Under the pieces are notes generated by a model. That model was not told where the DNA came from, did not search any database, and saw only the letters and a list, made by a program, of their open reading frames with translations. This document shows, piece after piece, positions 47,954 through 63,100 of a DNA stretch of 64,000 bases. The stretch covers positions 1,364,756 through 1,428,755 of the forward strand of contig JAAOMT010000664.1 in NCBI GenBank assembly GCA_016748015.1. Reading direction: 5' to 3'. Origin of the DNA: Geosiphon pyriformis. Its lineage: Eukaryota > Glomeromycota > Glomeromycetes > Archaeosporales > Geosiphonaceae. Made by a program: the position numbers and the translations under genes. Position 1 is the first letter of the stretch. Each line of letters begins with the position of its first letter.

Positions 47954-50900
47954 TTACCATGCAACAGCGGTAAAAAATTAGAAACATTAGAGACCGATCC
48001 GCTGGTGCAACAAACAGTAAATGCAATCGTTGATCTTTCGCGTTTAAAGTTCACCATAATTGTAAATCATTTAACGCAATTACTGGAATCTATATCAGAG
48101 GTTAGAGTTAAATTTACGGACCAAACTACTGGGAAAAAAAGGGTTAGCTTCAAACTTGACAGATAAAAGTTCTTTGTAAATAATTCATTTATTTGGTTTA
48201 TTTAATTTTGAATCGTAGAAATTTGAAATAAAATTCTTTATTCCATCCTTTTGTTTCTTGAAATTGCTGATTTTATTTAAATTCTAAAAATGTTGATGTT
48301 GAAAAATATTTCTGAAATTTTTTTCATTAGAAAAAGAGTTTTAGAAAAACACTACATTCCTCCTCAACGGTTTTTCAAGATCCCCTTCCTTTTGACGTCC
48401 TACATTCTCAGTTGTTCATTTTAAAACTACTGTGCGATTGCATGAACTACCATTGGAAACTTTATCGTGGCTCACAAAAAGAAATACTGGAATGTTCATC
48501 GTCGATAACGAAAATCACCAATGAGATTAGAAAGCAGACTGTTGATGACTCTTCGTCAATAACTCTCGAGAACATCAATGATGATAATGTATCAAATGAT
48601 AATAAATCAAATCCTAGTATTCACACAACCTCATCAACTATTAATCAAATTAAGAACAATTCCAGTCATAAAAACATTCTTACTTCTGATTCATCTTCAA
48701 ATAAGAAAAATCAAAAAACCCTTCCAAGTAATATGATCAATTATAAAAATAATGTTGATATTAAGGATGGTAACAGTCAACAACCAAAAAGATTTTCATT
48801 TAAATTTTCAGAATCATGGGATGATCCACCACAGTTAGACGATTTTCTTGCAAAATATATTTTGAGCGTATTATCACGACTTCTTCATCAGATGGAAAGT
48901 CAAAAAAATAATTTACTAAATAATCAACCTACTCCAGGGACTAGTGCAGCAGGAGTTGTTGGAAATAATGGAAATGTCGCGCCTCATTCTTCCGCTGTTC
49001 ATGATGCCATTTGTGAAATTTTCAAAAATGCTGGTCATGTGATTTTTTATTTAAGTTCCTCCAATTGGGCTGTGGTATTTTCAAGGATTAAGACTAGAAT
49101 TGACCATTTGAAAAGTAGGAAAGATGAATGGCCTGAAACTACCGAATTGAAATTATTGAAATATTCTAATTTTAATTCAAACCGATTATCGATGATACTT
49201 CATGGTATGAAAAATTTAGAAATATTTATTCAATGAATTTTATCTAAATCGGTTTTATCTTTAAAACATAATTGTACTATTGAATTTTTATAGAGCTAAG
49301 TAGCTCTTTTACCCATTTGAAGAGATCGGTACAAGATGTCATAGCAGATGTATTAAAAAAAGCCATTTGGAATTGGATTGAAGTGTTCCCAGCAGAGTTT
49401 GTCGCACTTTATCAATCACAAAAACGAATGAAAGGAGGTCCAGATATTTTATTCAGTTCCTGTGATACTATCACCGATAACGTTCGACGAAGGACTGTTT
49501 TCTGGCCATTACAGACGATGTTATTGATTCTTTGCCCTGATATGTTATCGGGCGCTTTTTCAGATACAAGGATGATTTCAAGAGAGGTATGTTTTCAATA
49601 TGGATCAATAAAATTCATTAGAGATCATTTTCATTAGAGCTATTTAAGAAAAATTTATTGCCTCTGATAATTCCGATTTTAGGCATTGTTTCTGGACTCT
49701 TTAAAAAAATCTCTAAGAAATACTCGATGGGTTAATGTTGCTGCAATATGTTATATTGACATTTGTAAAGCGTCAACATATCTATCGAAAAATGAGTCGT
49801 CTGCATTACGATTCATTGTTCCTGAGATTGAGAATGAACTAAAAGTAAGGAATGACTTGAGTTTCTATAAAAAGAGTAAACAAATGCTAAATTATTTAAT
49901 CTATTTCAATTTCAATTTATCTTGTATATAGGAAAAGTTATTTGATCCAAATAAAACTTTTGATCTACATCCGAATCCACGTCTGATGAGTGACTGCTTA
50001 ACAGCTTTATTTCGTCTAAATCACAGAAATGTTTTGCATTCCTTGTTTCCCGTATGTCTGCAAGAGAATGCACCCAATGCTTTCAAATTGGCATTAGTCA
50101 AGAGTTGCTTTACAATTGTTTCCGAGGTTTTTACTAAATTTCTTCAAACTGTTTGATCTATTCCTTATCAAATATGATGCTTATCGGTTGAAGCCAATTT
50201 CTTTTTAACTTAAGTTTTTCTCAAATTTTATTAGGAACATCAATTGTCCTGGAATCCCACCATCAGCTTAATGTACTCTATTCTAGCGTCACCGCTACGA
50301 AAATTGTTTCAAGATCATATCGTTAACCGCGATCCTCACATAGAACCTAGGAGAAAACTTGGAGCAAAAGTTCAGCGAGAAGAGGGAAACGAGAAAGGAG
50401 AAATTATCTTGAATATTTTAAAATTATTTAAATTCGATCCCACGCTGGCAATAATAGTATGTAATTTCCAAAAAATTCCAAAAATTATGATTTTTCAAAA
50501 ATTAAAATTTCTGAAACGATTTTATTTTACTTTTTAATTAAATAGAGTGATTCATCTGATCAATCAGATAGCAATAAAATGATAATTCATAGAATTACCT
50601 TATGTCTCAATGACTTTAATCCAAATATTCGAACAACTGCCGCTGAAACATTGTTAGAATTCCATGATATTAAACATATCGAAAAATGGGGGCCTGTCGA
50701 AAATAAAATGTATAACTTTTGGTGTATCAGGTAATTAATCGTCTCATCATATTACTTTAATCTCTAAATAGATAGGATTATTAGATACTCCTAATTACTA
50801 TTTACTGTTAATTTTAAAGTTCTCAAGTCATATTGGCTGTAGCCAGGCAAATTTCCGATTCGAAGGAACGTGAAGAGGGTGCGAAATATATGTTGCAACT

Positions 50901-53900
50901 ATTACTCCAATTACTGATTCGACGAAATGATTTTCTCGCAGCAAATCAGGTTAACTTTTTCGTAGTTTCAAAACAAAAAATATCGTTTTACTCATCAACA
51001 AATCCTAAAATAAAATCATAGGAAAGTGCTACACTTGGTATAAATGTTCCTGAGCGCCTTACATCCAATGTTGTATTAGAAATAGCTCTATTATTATTAC
51101 TGTGTTCTGCCGACATCGAAACATATTCTACAGCGGTTACGTGCTTTGGACATTTATGTACTGAAGCGCAATTAACCGAAGATATGGATGAAACACCACC
51201 ATCACAGTTAACAATCGTCGAAAATATGAATGTTTATTTGAAACTATCATCAGCTACTTACATGGTCACTGGTAAGGATCAGATATTATAAAATGATCCT
51301 TCACTTGATAGTTTGCTTGATTTTTTAAATATCTTTGTCAATAAACTAGATCAAATGGCCCAGCAAAAAAGAACCCGAAAATTATTACGCTTGATGAACA
51401 AACCAACCCCCGGTAATCTTGCCGCATGGGAGGAAGCGTGGAAACGTTGGAAACTGTTGACATCTATGATAATTAGACCTACAGATGATAGTACTTCTGA
51501 TGAAACCAGAAAACGCGGAATCATCTCAACATTATCAAGAATAAATTCTTCAAACGTGGCACATATTACAGAGGTGATGATTTGGAAATTTATATTCAAA
51601 TTCAAAGATATTTTAAATTAACTTCACAAAAAATTTTTCTTGAAATAAAGGCACAAATAACAGAATGGCATAATTATACTGGTTTTCTTTCGGCATTGGG
51701 TGGTTGTTGTGTACGCGATAATCAAAAATCTCCAAGTGGGACAAACAGTGATCGAAATCCTTCAACTGTGCATCACAACTCGAATTATCATGCAATGGTC
51801 GAAACATTTATTTCAGAAATGGTACACCTACTAGTATGTGATTCTATGTACGTTCGAGATATTGTCAAAGAAACCCTTGGTGCTGATATGAGTCCAAGAC
51901 TATATGTTATCCTATTTAGTTGTCTGGAATCAATCGTGGGTCGTTTCTTTGATGCTGATGGAGTGGCTACTTGTACTGAACGTTATACTTTATTCGTTGA
52001 GCAAGCAATATCGGTGTTGAAATTGATTCTGGATCGTATTCAAGACGCATCTGAAAATTTACACACAGTTAATTTCGGTGGATTGGTTCTCTCTTTTGCA
52101 CGTTATTTATTTCGACTTGGTACTGGTTACGATGCACATCGAATCAAAATAGAAATGTGTGTACTTGCAGAAACCTTGATGCTAAAAAAAGATTATTTAA
52201 CACTTCGCCAGGAGATAATATTACGTAATAATCTCTCAGAGATTATTCTCGAATGGACATCGGATTTCACTTTGGTATAATTTGAACTATCTGATTGAAT
52301 ACAATTTCTGGCCCATGATTTCATGAAATTATTAACCTAATTCGTTTCATTTGATTTTTAGGAAAATGACACTCAAAGTGGCAGTGAAAATACTCTTAAT
52401 AAAAATGAATGCATGCATCGAGATTTAGATCAAGCTTGCTTGAAAACCCTCGTCGCTTTGTTGCGCCAATTACCTCTTCAACCATCAGATCCAGTGCACG
52501 AACCGGATTTAAGCTTAGCGAAATCGCGTCTTTTTTTGAAATATATTGCATTTTTTATTGGACTTTTGAACAGATTTCATATCTTGAAGGTAAATTTCAC
52601 TTTTCGTATCATGCCCTTATTTTTAAACCCATCTGGCTTTCATAAATTTAAATTCCAATCAATTAAAATAGTCAAAAGAATACGTTAAAGGTCTTGGGCC
52701 CTTGAAATATTATACAATTCAAGCTCTTTCGAATATGCTCAGTGCTAATATCGATTCTGGACTCAGATATTCCCTTTCTATGGGCTACCATGAGGATACA
52801 CAAACTAGGACAGCGTTTATGCAAGTACTGACAAATATTCTTAAACAAGGGACTGAATTTGAAGATCTGGCTGAAGATGTCATACATGATCGCTATGATA
52901 AACTTGTCGAGGTGTGTGTATATATAAGATTTGTTGTTATAATTATTCTCTCAATTGATTTGATCTAAAATTCGTAGAATAACGTGGTTACTTTGATTTA
53001 TTCTTCTTTCCTTTAGCTTATTACCGATTCGGATCTAAATATTGTAATATCTTTATGTGAAGTTTGTCCCGTTTCAGATATTGATGAAGTAACTCAAGTC
53101 TTATTGACTGTCTTTGAGTCACGGAATCGGACGATGCCTCTTTTGAAAGCTTTTATTGAAAAAGAAGTTATCAATACTGGTATATATCTTGAAAGTTAAT
53201 GTTATGAAATCAATTATTAGCCTAGCTTTAATTTAATTGATATATGATTTTCAGATCATCAAATGGAGTTATTCCGAAGGAATTCCATGACAACAAAATT
53301 TTTAACGGCGTTTGGTAAATTATATGGTGATAATTATTTAAGGGAGACTCTACGGCCTTTATTACAAAACTTTCTAAAAATGTCCAATGAATTGAATTTT
53401 GAACTCGACAAAAAAAGAATTCATAAGGCAGAAAATGTTCAAAATAATCTTTCACATGTTCATCAAATGGCGCAAACTTTCTTGGATGAGATTTGTGCGT
53501 CTGCCGACAATCTACCAAGGTAATTTTTATTAATTTTGAAATAAAAGGTTGGCCTTTCAATTATTCTTAATTTTACTTCATGAAATATCTCAAAAAAGAT
53601 CATTTCGAGAGGTTTGTTATTATATTGCTACTGCGGTTGGCGAAAAATTTCCGGATGCCAAATATACAGCTGTTGGCGCTTTTATTTTCCTTCGATTCTT
53701 GTGCCCGGTGATTGTCGCCCCAGATTTGAAATTGATAAATCCTCCCCCAAGTAAAGAAGCTCGACGCGGTCTCCTCTTAATCACCAAAATTATTACCAAT
53801 TTAGCTAATAACGTGTTATTTGACGCCGAAGAACCTTTCATGGCCGTGTTAAACGATTTTCTTCACGATAATACAGTCAAAGTCACTCGATTTTTGCAAA

Positions 53901-56900
53901 ATATATCGGTAAAGAAAGTTTTGATTTTACTAGAGTCTATTCTGAAATTTCTATGTCAATTATCTTAAGTTGAATTAATTCCAGGTGTTAAATAGCGACT
54001 CATATATTGTCGAAACAAGAAACGTCGAAGCCAACCCTATTTCAATATTAGATGACACTAACCATAAAGCGCTTCAAAAGTATTTATTTCTCAACTTAGA
54101 ACGTATGGGTAGAGAGCTTGTTACTCGACGTGCTAAATCAATCAATCCGAGCAATGGAATTTCCGAAATAGATCAAACTCAGGCAAATAAGAGAGCCTAT
54201 GATAAATTGTCCACTCTTCTTGCAAAACTCGGCCCGCCTTCTGAAATTCAGAAACATGAATTTTCAAGTATTAATAATATTGAAACAAATAATCATTTGT
54301 TTTCCAACTTCATGCGACGATATTCAAATCAAAATCTCGAATCAATATCTTCGAAAGGATTGTTTTACGCTGGGGGTGTATCAAAGGTTAATAATAAAAT
54401 TCCTAATCACCTTTGGATTGGTTTACTTCATTATATCTAACCAATCCAAGATTTTACAGGAAAAAAGACCTGTATTTTATTTTATTGCTCATCGATTAAG
54501 TGCTGAATCAACTGACATGGAACTCTTAATGTATCACATACTTCATGTAAGATTTTTTGAATTCGAGATGATTAATTGAGAGTTTTTTTTTTTACTAACT
54601 CGAACCTTAGACCATAGAATCATCGAAAGGAACACCATATGAGTTAGTAGTCGACTTGACACAATTTGGACATACCAATGAAGTAAAAACACAATGGATA
54701 CAAGCATTTATCCAAATTCTTCCTTTGGATGCGGTTGAGAATTTAGGTAATGTATATATGTATAACACCAACACCGCATTCAAGAAATTCTCCAAAAAAT
54801 TGCCACATATCCTTTTCAATATGAACGGAACTTGTTTTTCTTTATATATGGTTAATCAATAGTAACCTTGACAATTAAACACGTCCCTTATCCAATAAAA
54901 TTGGAAAGAAGACAATTTTTATGTGTAGCTTGAACGAATTACACGAACATATTTCTCCCTCAGAGATTCGGTTACCCAAAAGCACAAGTAATTTGAGTTA
55001 TTATTTTATCTTTTATTATAACATGAAATTTAATTGGGTTCTCTCATTTTCCTTAGCTGCATTGGACACTGAAGCATGCGTACAATTTGCACATGTAACC
55101 AAAATATCTCATTATCGAGTTACCATTCCTGTCACAATGAAGATAAGCAATGAGATGATCCAAGTCATAACGGTGAGTTCCGTTGCTTTCTGATACTGCT
55201 CCTATTGTAAACTTGAATTTGATCTTTCAAAAATGACCTGGTCCATCTATATGTACATCCAAAAATTTAACAGTCGAAAAAACAAGATTTGTTTTATGGA
55301 CAACAAGTTACTTTAAACGATGTATACCATATTTGTGAAATCGAGGATATCAGTTTATCATCGCACAAGAATGCCGATAATGAATTTGTTATTAAACAAG
55401 ATAATGGTCGTTCCTCCATCGCTTTCACTAGTCCAAAACGTGATCAGATCATGCAGGTATGACAGTTTATTTGAAAGGTATGAATCTCGAGCATTTACCT
55501 GATATTAATTTTATGTGTTATTTTTAGGTTATACTTGCTTCTAAAACGAGATTTCAGCTTACAAAATCGGCAAATGTGACAGAGAGAGTTATCCGTCCTA
55601 AAGATGTACCAGGAACACTTCTCAATATAGCTTTATTAAATTTCGGCAGCGATGATCCAAATTTACGACTCGCCGCTTACAACCTGCTGGCTGCTTTAAG
55701 TATCAGTTTCAATTTCGATGTGCGAAATCAACTGCTCAGTGCTAAAGGTGCATCTATTTTCATTCTCTTCTTGAAATAGAATAACTTATTAATCATTTCT
55801 CTAATCATTTTTCAAATAGGCTTAGGCATTCCAGCCAATAATAGTTTTGTGGTGACCCTAAGCGAAAGGCTTGCAAGATCCGAGCCACATCTCACCATTG
55901 AATTCTTGGATGAATTCTTTGTGGGTTTCCGTATATCCAGTACACAATCAAAGTATTTTTGTCTTCAATATATGGCCCCTTGGCTGTTAAATTTGGCCAA
56001 TTATAGTCAAAGTGGGTGCCAGAGTCAGCCAAGTATTGGAGAAATAAGAAAAATCCTAAGACAATTAATTGAGCTGACAGCTAAAGAGTCTGAGGTAAGC
56101 GATATTAAACTTTAATTTCTTGTATTTCATTCTTTACTTAATTCTTGTTTCTCTTTATCAGATGAATAACTTGGTTCAATCTAAAGTATGGAGTACATTA
56201 GGAAGAGTTGATAAAATCACTAATCTCATTATTGATGAGTTTATAAACTATGCCATGGATCACGGAATCGGCTCAAGTGAAGCTGAAACTGTTTCAAATA
56301 CCATTGTAACATTATCTTCGATATACATTCGAGGAAAGGTTATTGCGCGACTTCGTAAAGTATGTTGAAATATAAATTTTTTTACCATATCATTTTAATT
56401 TAAAAGATACTCTCTTTTATAAGGTTATCCTGAGAACATTATCAGCACCCACTCAAATCCTAACAGAAAATTCAACCTGGCCAGAAATAGCTGTACTCGT
56501 TCGGTTTAACTTAACCCTCTCATTCAACAACCGCCTCCACATACATGTATATCTTCCCGAATCATTTTATATTGTTTCTATGCTTGTCGGGACTGGGGCT
56601 CCATTAATTCGAGCCTCGATTCATAGTCTTCTCGTGAATCTTATACAATCATTATGTACGGCAATGCCACTTGAAGAAAATAAGTTGAATCGGCTTAATC
56701 TGTTATTGGGCAAAATTTCTGAGTCAAAATTTCGACACCTATTTCGTCTGAAAGAAGTTGGAAATGCTTTCTTAATTTCATCGGATTCTTCATCAGAGGA
56801 AATCCAAGTCATTGAAGAAAATCAATATGAGGCACCTTCAATTGGTTAGTATTTGGTATAGATATTAATATAAATTGCCTCAAATTGAATCATTTCCCTC

Positions 56901-58335
56901 CCTATCTTATGTTTCAGAAACTCCCCTGAGTTTATTAGAGCAATTGGTCCGGGTCTTGGTGGAAGTAATGCAATGTGGAGCACCTTCAATTGGTTGGTAT
57001 CTTTATTGAATTTCCTTATCTAAATTCTGCCGCTATAATCAAAATTCCTTCCACCTTTATTTCACATTTAAGATATTTCAAATACCTGGAAGGCACGTTG
57101 GATGAGCCTGGTGACAAGTACAACATTTCAATATAACCCAGCAATACAACCAAGAGGCTTTGTAACACTTGGTTGCTTGGCAAGTGAAGAAGTTGAAGAT
57201 TTTCTCTTGGATCAGATCTTAATTGTGCTAAAAGGAGCACTTTTTAGGTTTTCTGAGAATGAAATTCAACTAATTGTAAGCATAATTATGTGCTTAACGA
57301 ACATTGTGAAAAATTTATCACCAGAATCAAGATATTTGCGCCCAATGTTTTGGCTGGCTATGTCATTGGTACAAATTGGACATGTCGTGATATTCAAAAG
57401 TGCCATTAAACTTGTCCAAGTGGTTCTAGATAATTTAGATGCCAATGGATTTTTTAAACATGATGACATTGCAACCTGTCTTTTAAAAGCACGATTACCA
57501 ATGGCTGAAGTTTCTATACTTATGGATCTGGAAGCTGGAATTAGTTATGATCATTTTTCTTTTGCTGTTGCGGCGGCCCTATCTAAAGGATTAAACCAAC
57601 CAGCAACAAAAACCGATACTCGAGCCGTACTTATTACTTTTCTGGAGATTTCATCTAAAAGAATTAATCCGCAAGAAGCTATCCTCAATTCAAACATGTT
57701 GGGCTACCTTGCTGCACTATTACCAGGATCAGCAAAGAATAATGATATAAAAGAACTTCTGTGGCTATGTGGAATTCTTGATATAGATGTTGATGTTTAT
57801 GAATTAACCACGATACACGACAAGATTTTTCAAAAACTTAGTACTCTCGATGATTTAATGTCGCTGTTGCTAATTTCTTTGATGGTTGCAATGGTTCAAA
57901 ATGCGGAACACGAACTTGAACGCTTATTCCTGTACCGATTTTTAGCTGATGCCGCTGTGTCAAAGTCTGAAATTTTTTCATTTGTGTATCCTTTTTTCTT
58001 ATTCTCAGCTTCTTTTACTCGACTTGTTCAATAATTCCTTAACATGAAATGAATTTTTTTTTGGTTCCTGATATAGTTATGATAGCCTTCTAACCAAAAT
58101 GAACCAAACTGTTGCCTCCAGTGACACGCTTCCAATACTCTGTGCAGTACAATCAATCATGTATACTATTATCTCGGAATCCACATCTTCCAAACCACAC
58201 GGAAATTATATTGCATTGTTGGAAGATATTGGATTTAAAAGTTTAATTGACTGTGGCTCATTTCACATGGTAAAAGAGAAAATGCATTTTAACGCAGTAT
58301 TATCCAGTAATTTAGTTGATAAAATTATTGGATGA
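47954..58335 (+). CDS. Neurofibromin/IRA-type RasGAP (29 exons joined; first exon missing)
   Basis: Exons: 47954-48100, 48331-49204, 49294-49586, 49683-49844, 49932-50126, 50235-50456, 50546-50730, 50820-50949, 51022-51271, 51350-51573, 51651-52274, 52362-52589, 52672-52911, 53017-53179, 53255-53519, 53599-53908, 53985-54386, 54460-54546, 54611-54850, 54909-54987, 55057-55172, 55274-55456, 55528-55747, 55820-56094, 56162-56359, 56424-56844, 56918-56992, 57073-57985, 58077-58335. All phases fit, giving 2659 residues plus a missing N-terminal exon. RasGAP domain: LFRRNSMTTKFL with arginine finger about R1320 (numbered from the first visible codon), and FLRFLCPVIVAPDL about 1431. A Sec14/CRAL-TRIO-like region (KRPVFYFIAHRL; VYMYNTNTAFKKF; SLNELHEHISPSEIRLPKST) and a PH-like module follow, then a long helical C-terminus (FQYNPAIQPRGFVTLGCLA; HVYLPESFYIVSMLVGTG). 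It should stimulate Ras GTP hydrolysis. Exon 2 carries a Ser/Asn-rich insert. The 54851-54908 intron (58 bases) is the least certain. Confidence 0.92.
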
Positions 58336-60100
58336 TGAGAAAAAGAGATGGGGGATAAAAAATTGTATTATCGATAAAAATATAGTATAGAAATAAAATA
58401 TAGCATAGAAATAAGATCAAATATTTTACTGCTGCTTGAGTTTTAAAAGGATACTTCCAAATTAAATATCAATTCATGATTTTGGATAATTTGGATTCGA
58501 TACAAACTCCATGATCGATTAAAATAAAGTGATTGTCGAATTTTGCACCTTTAAGAAGTAAATAGCAAATTTTAAAGAGTGCTTTAATACAAGATTAATA
58601 TTTAATACAAATATTTAGGAAAAAAAATAATGACCCAGAGCAAAAGTTTAGCATTCTCTTTAAAAGAGATTTTCAAATGCAATACAAGCCAATATTTAAT
58701 ATTTTGTGGTTATATAAACAAATCAAACCTTGAATCTATCGGGTTCCACCCTTAACAGAAATATAAATAGAAAAAATTTTATGAAAATTTCAATAATTTA
58801 GGAAACTCAGATTTAAATAGCATTATCATTTTTGGTATACAAAATTTCCAAAGGAACTATTTTTATATAAACAATCTAAAAATATCTCGATACAATAAAA
58901 TGCTTATGATCTATTTCTCCAAGTTATATATACATAATTAATTGCAACTTATGTATGTATGTAGTTTATTTTATTTTATTTTATTTTTGTTATTTTTTGC
59001 TCAAATGAGTTTAGGCCTTTCGCTGTTTATTTGACACATTTACAATCTCATTTTAATTTCAGTCAAGTATATTTATTTTAATTGATACATTATTTTTTAT
59101 ACAATTGTAGGTAATGATATTTTAAGCTCTATTATTTCATTTTTTGCCTTGATTTCAATCAATCTTGTAAAATCTTTATTATTTTGGTGAATTTTACTTA
59201 AAATAATCAAATATTGGTATGTAGATGATTTAATTATTGCATTTGTAATATATAAATATGATTAAATAAATTAAATAATGTAAAATTAAGAATAATTTTT
59301 TAAAATATTATTATAAGATAAATAAGTTGTTAATATCTATTTAATAATTAATGTGTAAAATTAATTTTTACAATATTTATTAACGCATTCATAATATAAT
59401 TTAAAATTTAGTTAATTTAAACATTTAAAAAACCATATTTTTTTATAATAATTTTTAGAATTGATTTGCAAAATAGAAAATGTATGTAAAAAAAATTAAT
59501 TATTACAAAATATATTAAACTATATTGAATAAATTTATATAATAAAATTAATTATATTTTTTAAAAACCCATGTTTTTAATTAAGATTGGATAATTTTTT
59601 TTAACAGTTTTATTTATACATAAAATTTTATAAAATTAAAATTCTAACATTTCTTAAGAAATATTTGATTTAATTAATAAATTTTAATATGGCTTTTTAA
59701 AAAAACCATTTCTAAGATTTATTAATAATTTATATTTTGTCATTGTGATAGATAAATCAATTTTTAAAATAATGTAATTTTCAGTAATTTTTAATTAAGC
59801 AAATTTTAATTTAAAATAATTAATTTTTTGGAAATTTAATTTAAATGTAGCTTGAAAATAAGGTTTATGAATAAATTGCTTTTAAATGTTCAAATAAATC
59901 AATATAAATATTAAATTATTAAAAAATTTTGGGAACTAAAAGAATTCAACGAAGAGTTTCTTTAAGCATCGGATATACGGAAGTGAGTTAAACTCAGACA
60001 TGTTCATATCTAGCTATTTTATCTAATTCGTCGTGCGCTTTATGCTGAAACTTTGGATGATTGACTAAAATTGTAATAATCCAATATATAATATGTGTAA
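58336..60100. other. Intergenic, with an A+T island
   Basis: The first few hundred bases are ordinary spacer, probably including the 3' end of the RasGAP transcript. About 59060-59930 is an A+T island without open frames. No gene was seen. Confidence 0.45.
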
Positions 60101-63100
60101 TACCTTCCAATAGATTTTAATAAAACTATCCAAATAATAATAGCAATTATTCTTTAATAAAAGCCTTCATTCAATCTCTGCAAAAGATCTCGAGAAATAC
60201 ATGGTTTCTTTTCCATAACATTCTCTACTCTATTCAATACAGGTTAGAATAAGATTCAAATTTTTATTGATTAAGAAACTATAATCTATTAAATTTAGGA
60301 TTAAAAGATTACATTTTAAGTTGTAGAATTTCAAAAGGATTTTTTTAAATATAAATAATAACTATAAATAAGTAATCGCCTACCTAATTTCTTAACTTTT
60401 TGATACTACTCTTTAATGAGCGAATCAAATAAACCCCTATCTCCTGTGAAAGATTTTATAAAAGGTTTCGATTTTTGAGTGAATGGTAAAGTTTTTTATT
60501 TGATTTGATTTTTAGGCGAATCTCATACAATCAATAAAGTTTGTAGTTCCATTTTTTAATAATATCTTAATAATTTTAGGACTGTTTAAAAATAGAAAGC
60601 ACCGATATAAATTGTAAAGGTATCACCTAACTTAGCGAAACTGCATTAAAATTTTTTTTAATAAATAACCAATTCACAGCAAATATAAAATTACTTTTTA
60701 TGCATATCCCGAGTTATTAAAGAGATATGTCTTACAATAAAAAAGAAAATTCCACTCAAATCATCGAATATCATAGGGTTTGCTAATAATATTAAGAAGA
60801 TGCAAAATTTCGGAAACTTATGAATAATAAGAATCCGGCCTGGTGCTTTAGGTAATTTTTTCACGCTATGAATTTTTGCTTTCAAGAATTTCGTTTTGCA
60901 AGATATAGTGAGATAAGATGGGCGATGATATAAGGAGAGCCATTTAATTAAGGTTTATAAAATTCCTTAGAAAATGTTATATATATATATATATATAATG
61001 CCTTGGTTAACTCAGAGATTAAAAGTAATATAATTAGTTAAAGGTGTAAAAAGATGTGAAAGATTTAATTAGTTTCATTCGCTTCAATATTTACCTTTGT
61101 AAACTAACATAATTAGTTAAAGTCGTTTCATTTACATAAATATTTAGAATTATAAATTCCATTAACTTGTTCAAATAATTGACTAAACTATATTTTATTT
61201 TTCGTCAGCGAATTTTTAAAGTCCATGAAGTTATTATAATCAAAAATTACCAACTGTATTTAAAAAGAAATTTGTTTAATAATACATATAAAATTAATAA
61301 AAATATAGTCATGTGATAAAAGGCTTTGTTTCTATAACAGATATTTAGGTTCGGTATTTTTTCTTACATAGAGTGAATTGATATTTAAAGGTTTATTCGA
61401 GTAATAATGTACTCGTTAAATCTTTATATGGAGTAACTTCATTTTATAGAGCTTTTGATAATTTTTTCATTAATAATGATAAAATATTTGGTTTTTTTAA
61501 ATTAAATGAGCAAGGATTATTTAAAATTAGCCATTTTATTTTTATGCATCATATATAGAAAAATTCTAAACAGTCTATTTTCAATAAAAAAACCAGTGGT
61601 GAATTAAGCTCATATTGACATAGTTTGACTATTTCAAAAAGGAATATGATTAAAAAATCTTATCTAATATATTAATGTGCCATCTTTTTCTATATAATAC
61701 ACTCGGGGGCGGAAGAGAATTAAATGTTACTTTATTATATAATTTTAGATTATAGTCAATATTTAATATTTTACATTCCTAGCTGCATTGTCAATTAATA
61801 TATTAATTACCACTAGTCCTTAAATAATTTTCTTTACAAATGAATGAAATTCTAGATTATCTTTGCAAATGTTTTTTAAGTGGGCCAGCCTATGTTAAAC
61901 CATATTAATCCATTTGATTAATTTCGCTTTAAGCCTTTTGTGAATAATAGGGAATTATTTCGATTTTAAAATTATATTTATTCGTAAGTTCCATTAAAAT
62001 TCTCATTTAAGACTCATTCGTTGAAAAACAATGGCAAGATAAAAGTAATTAAAATCCAAATATCAAAGCATTGAAAAATAAAAATATATAAAGAGATAAA
62101 ATAATGCAACCCAAAACAAAACAAAATGGAATGGAATTTTTGTATTATCTACAGTAAAACTATAACTCCTATTTTCAAATATTCTATATCTAGACTTAAT
62201 ATATGTATTCTATAGCTCTTTAAGTCTGCATATTCCTCCTATGTTTAGTAGGGTTCAGGCTGCTGAGTAGCGTCAGACCACGTTGAACAACAAGGAAATT
62301 AATTTAGAAAGATGCATCAAAGAAAATTGATATATCAAAGGGTTAAAGCAACACACGCCTAAAAATATGAAAAATTCTTGTAAGGATCTCCAGTTTCTCA
62401 AAGATCTTTTCTTAGGAGGCCCAAGGTCTAATAGAGAAAATACTCCGAGTGATTTAGTAGCTATATATCGAACAATTACTCGCATCTCTTTGAAAAACCC
62501 ATATCTAGAGAAAATTTTCACATTCATCAATATTTATCCAAAAATATTAGTGAATGCGAAAAGTGAAATTATATTTTGAATATATACCAAGACTGTGGTT
62601 TTCAACGTGTGAAACTAATTGCTGTTAATCGAAAACTGATCTTCTGATATTGATAATTTATGAATTTAAAAATTGGTTTGATTATTTTAATTGACACCAA
62701 GGTAAACTATTGCAAATTATGTGAAAAGAGAATATCAACCTTTAAGAAAAAAGGATGAAAGTTATCTTAAAAAATACTAATGGTTTGGTCGGTGGTATAG
62801 AAGTATATGAACCTAGAAAAAAAATTTTGACACTGATAATAAAGTTGTATCCAATTCTTGGGAATATAAATATTATCTAATTGAAATTGCTATTATTAAT
62901 AATTCTATATTTATAGGAAAAGTAAGAAATAACTATTATAAACAAAAAATGGAATGCCACTTATAGTTTGTAAGGCATTTCTGGGAATTTCAAAAAAAAA
63001 AGAAAATAAATTGATATTAAAAAACATGGATTAATAGAAAACTATTTTATTTTTTTTGATAACTTTTACTCTTTTCGAGTCTCTTTATTAAATATTTATT

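Noticed and set aside
51351-51605. 84-codon minus frame and similar minus frames across 51-57 kb
   Set aside because: They are shadows of the RasGAP exons on the opposite strand.
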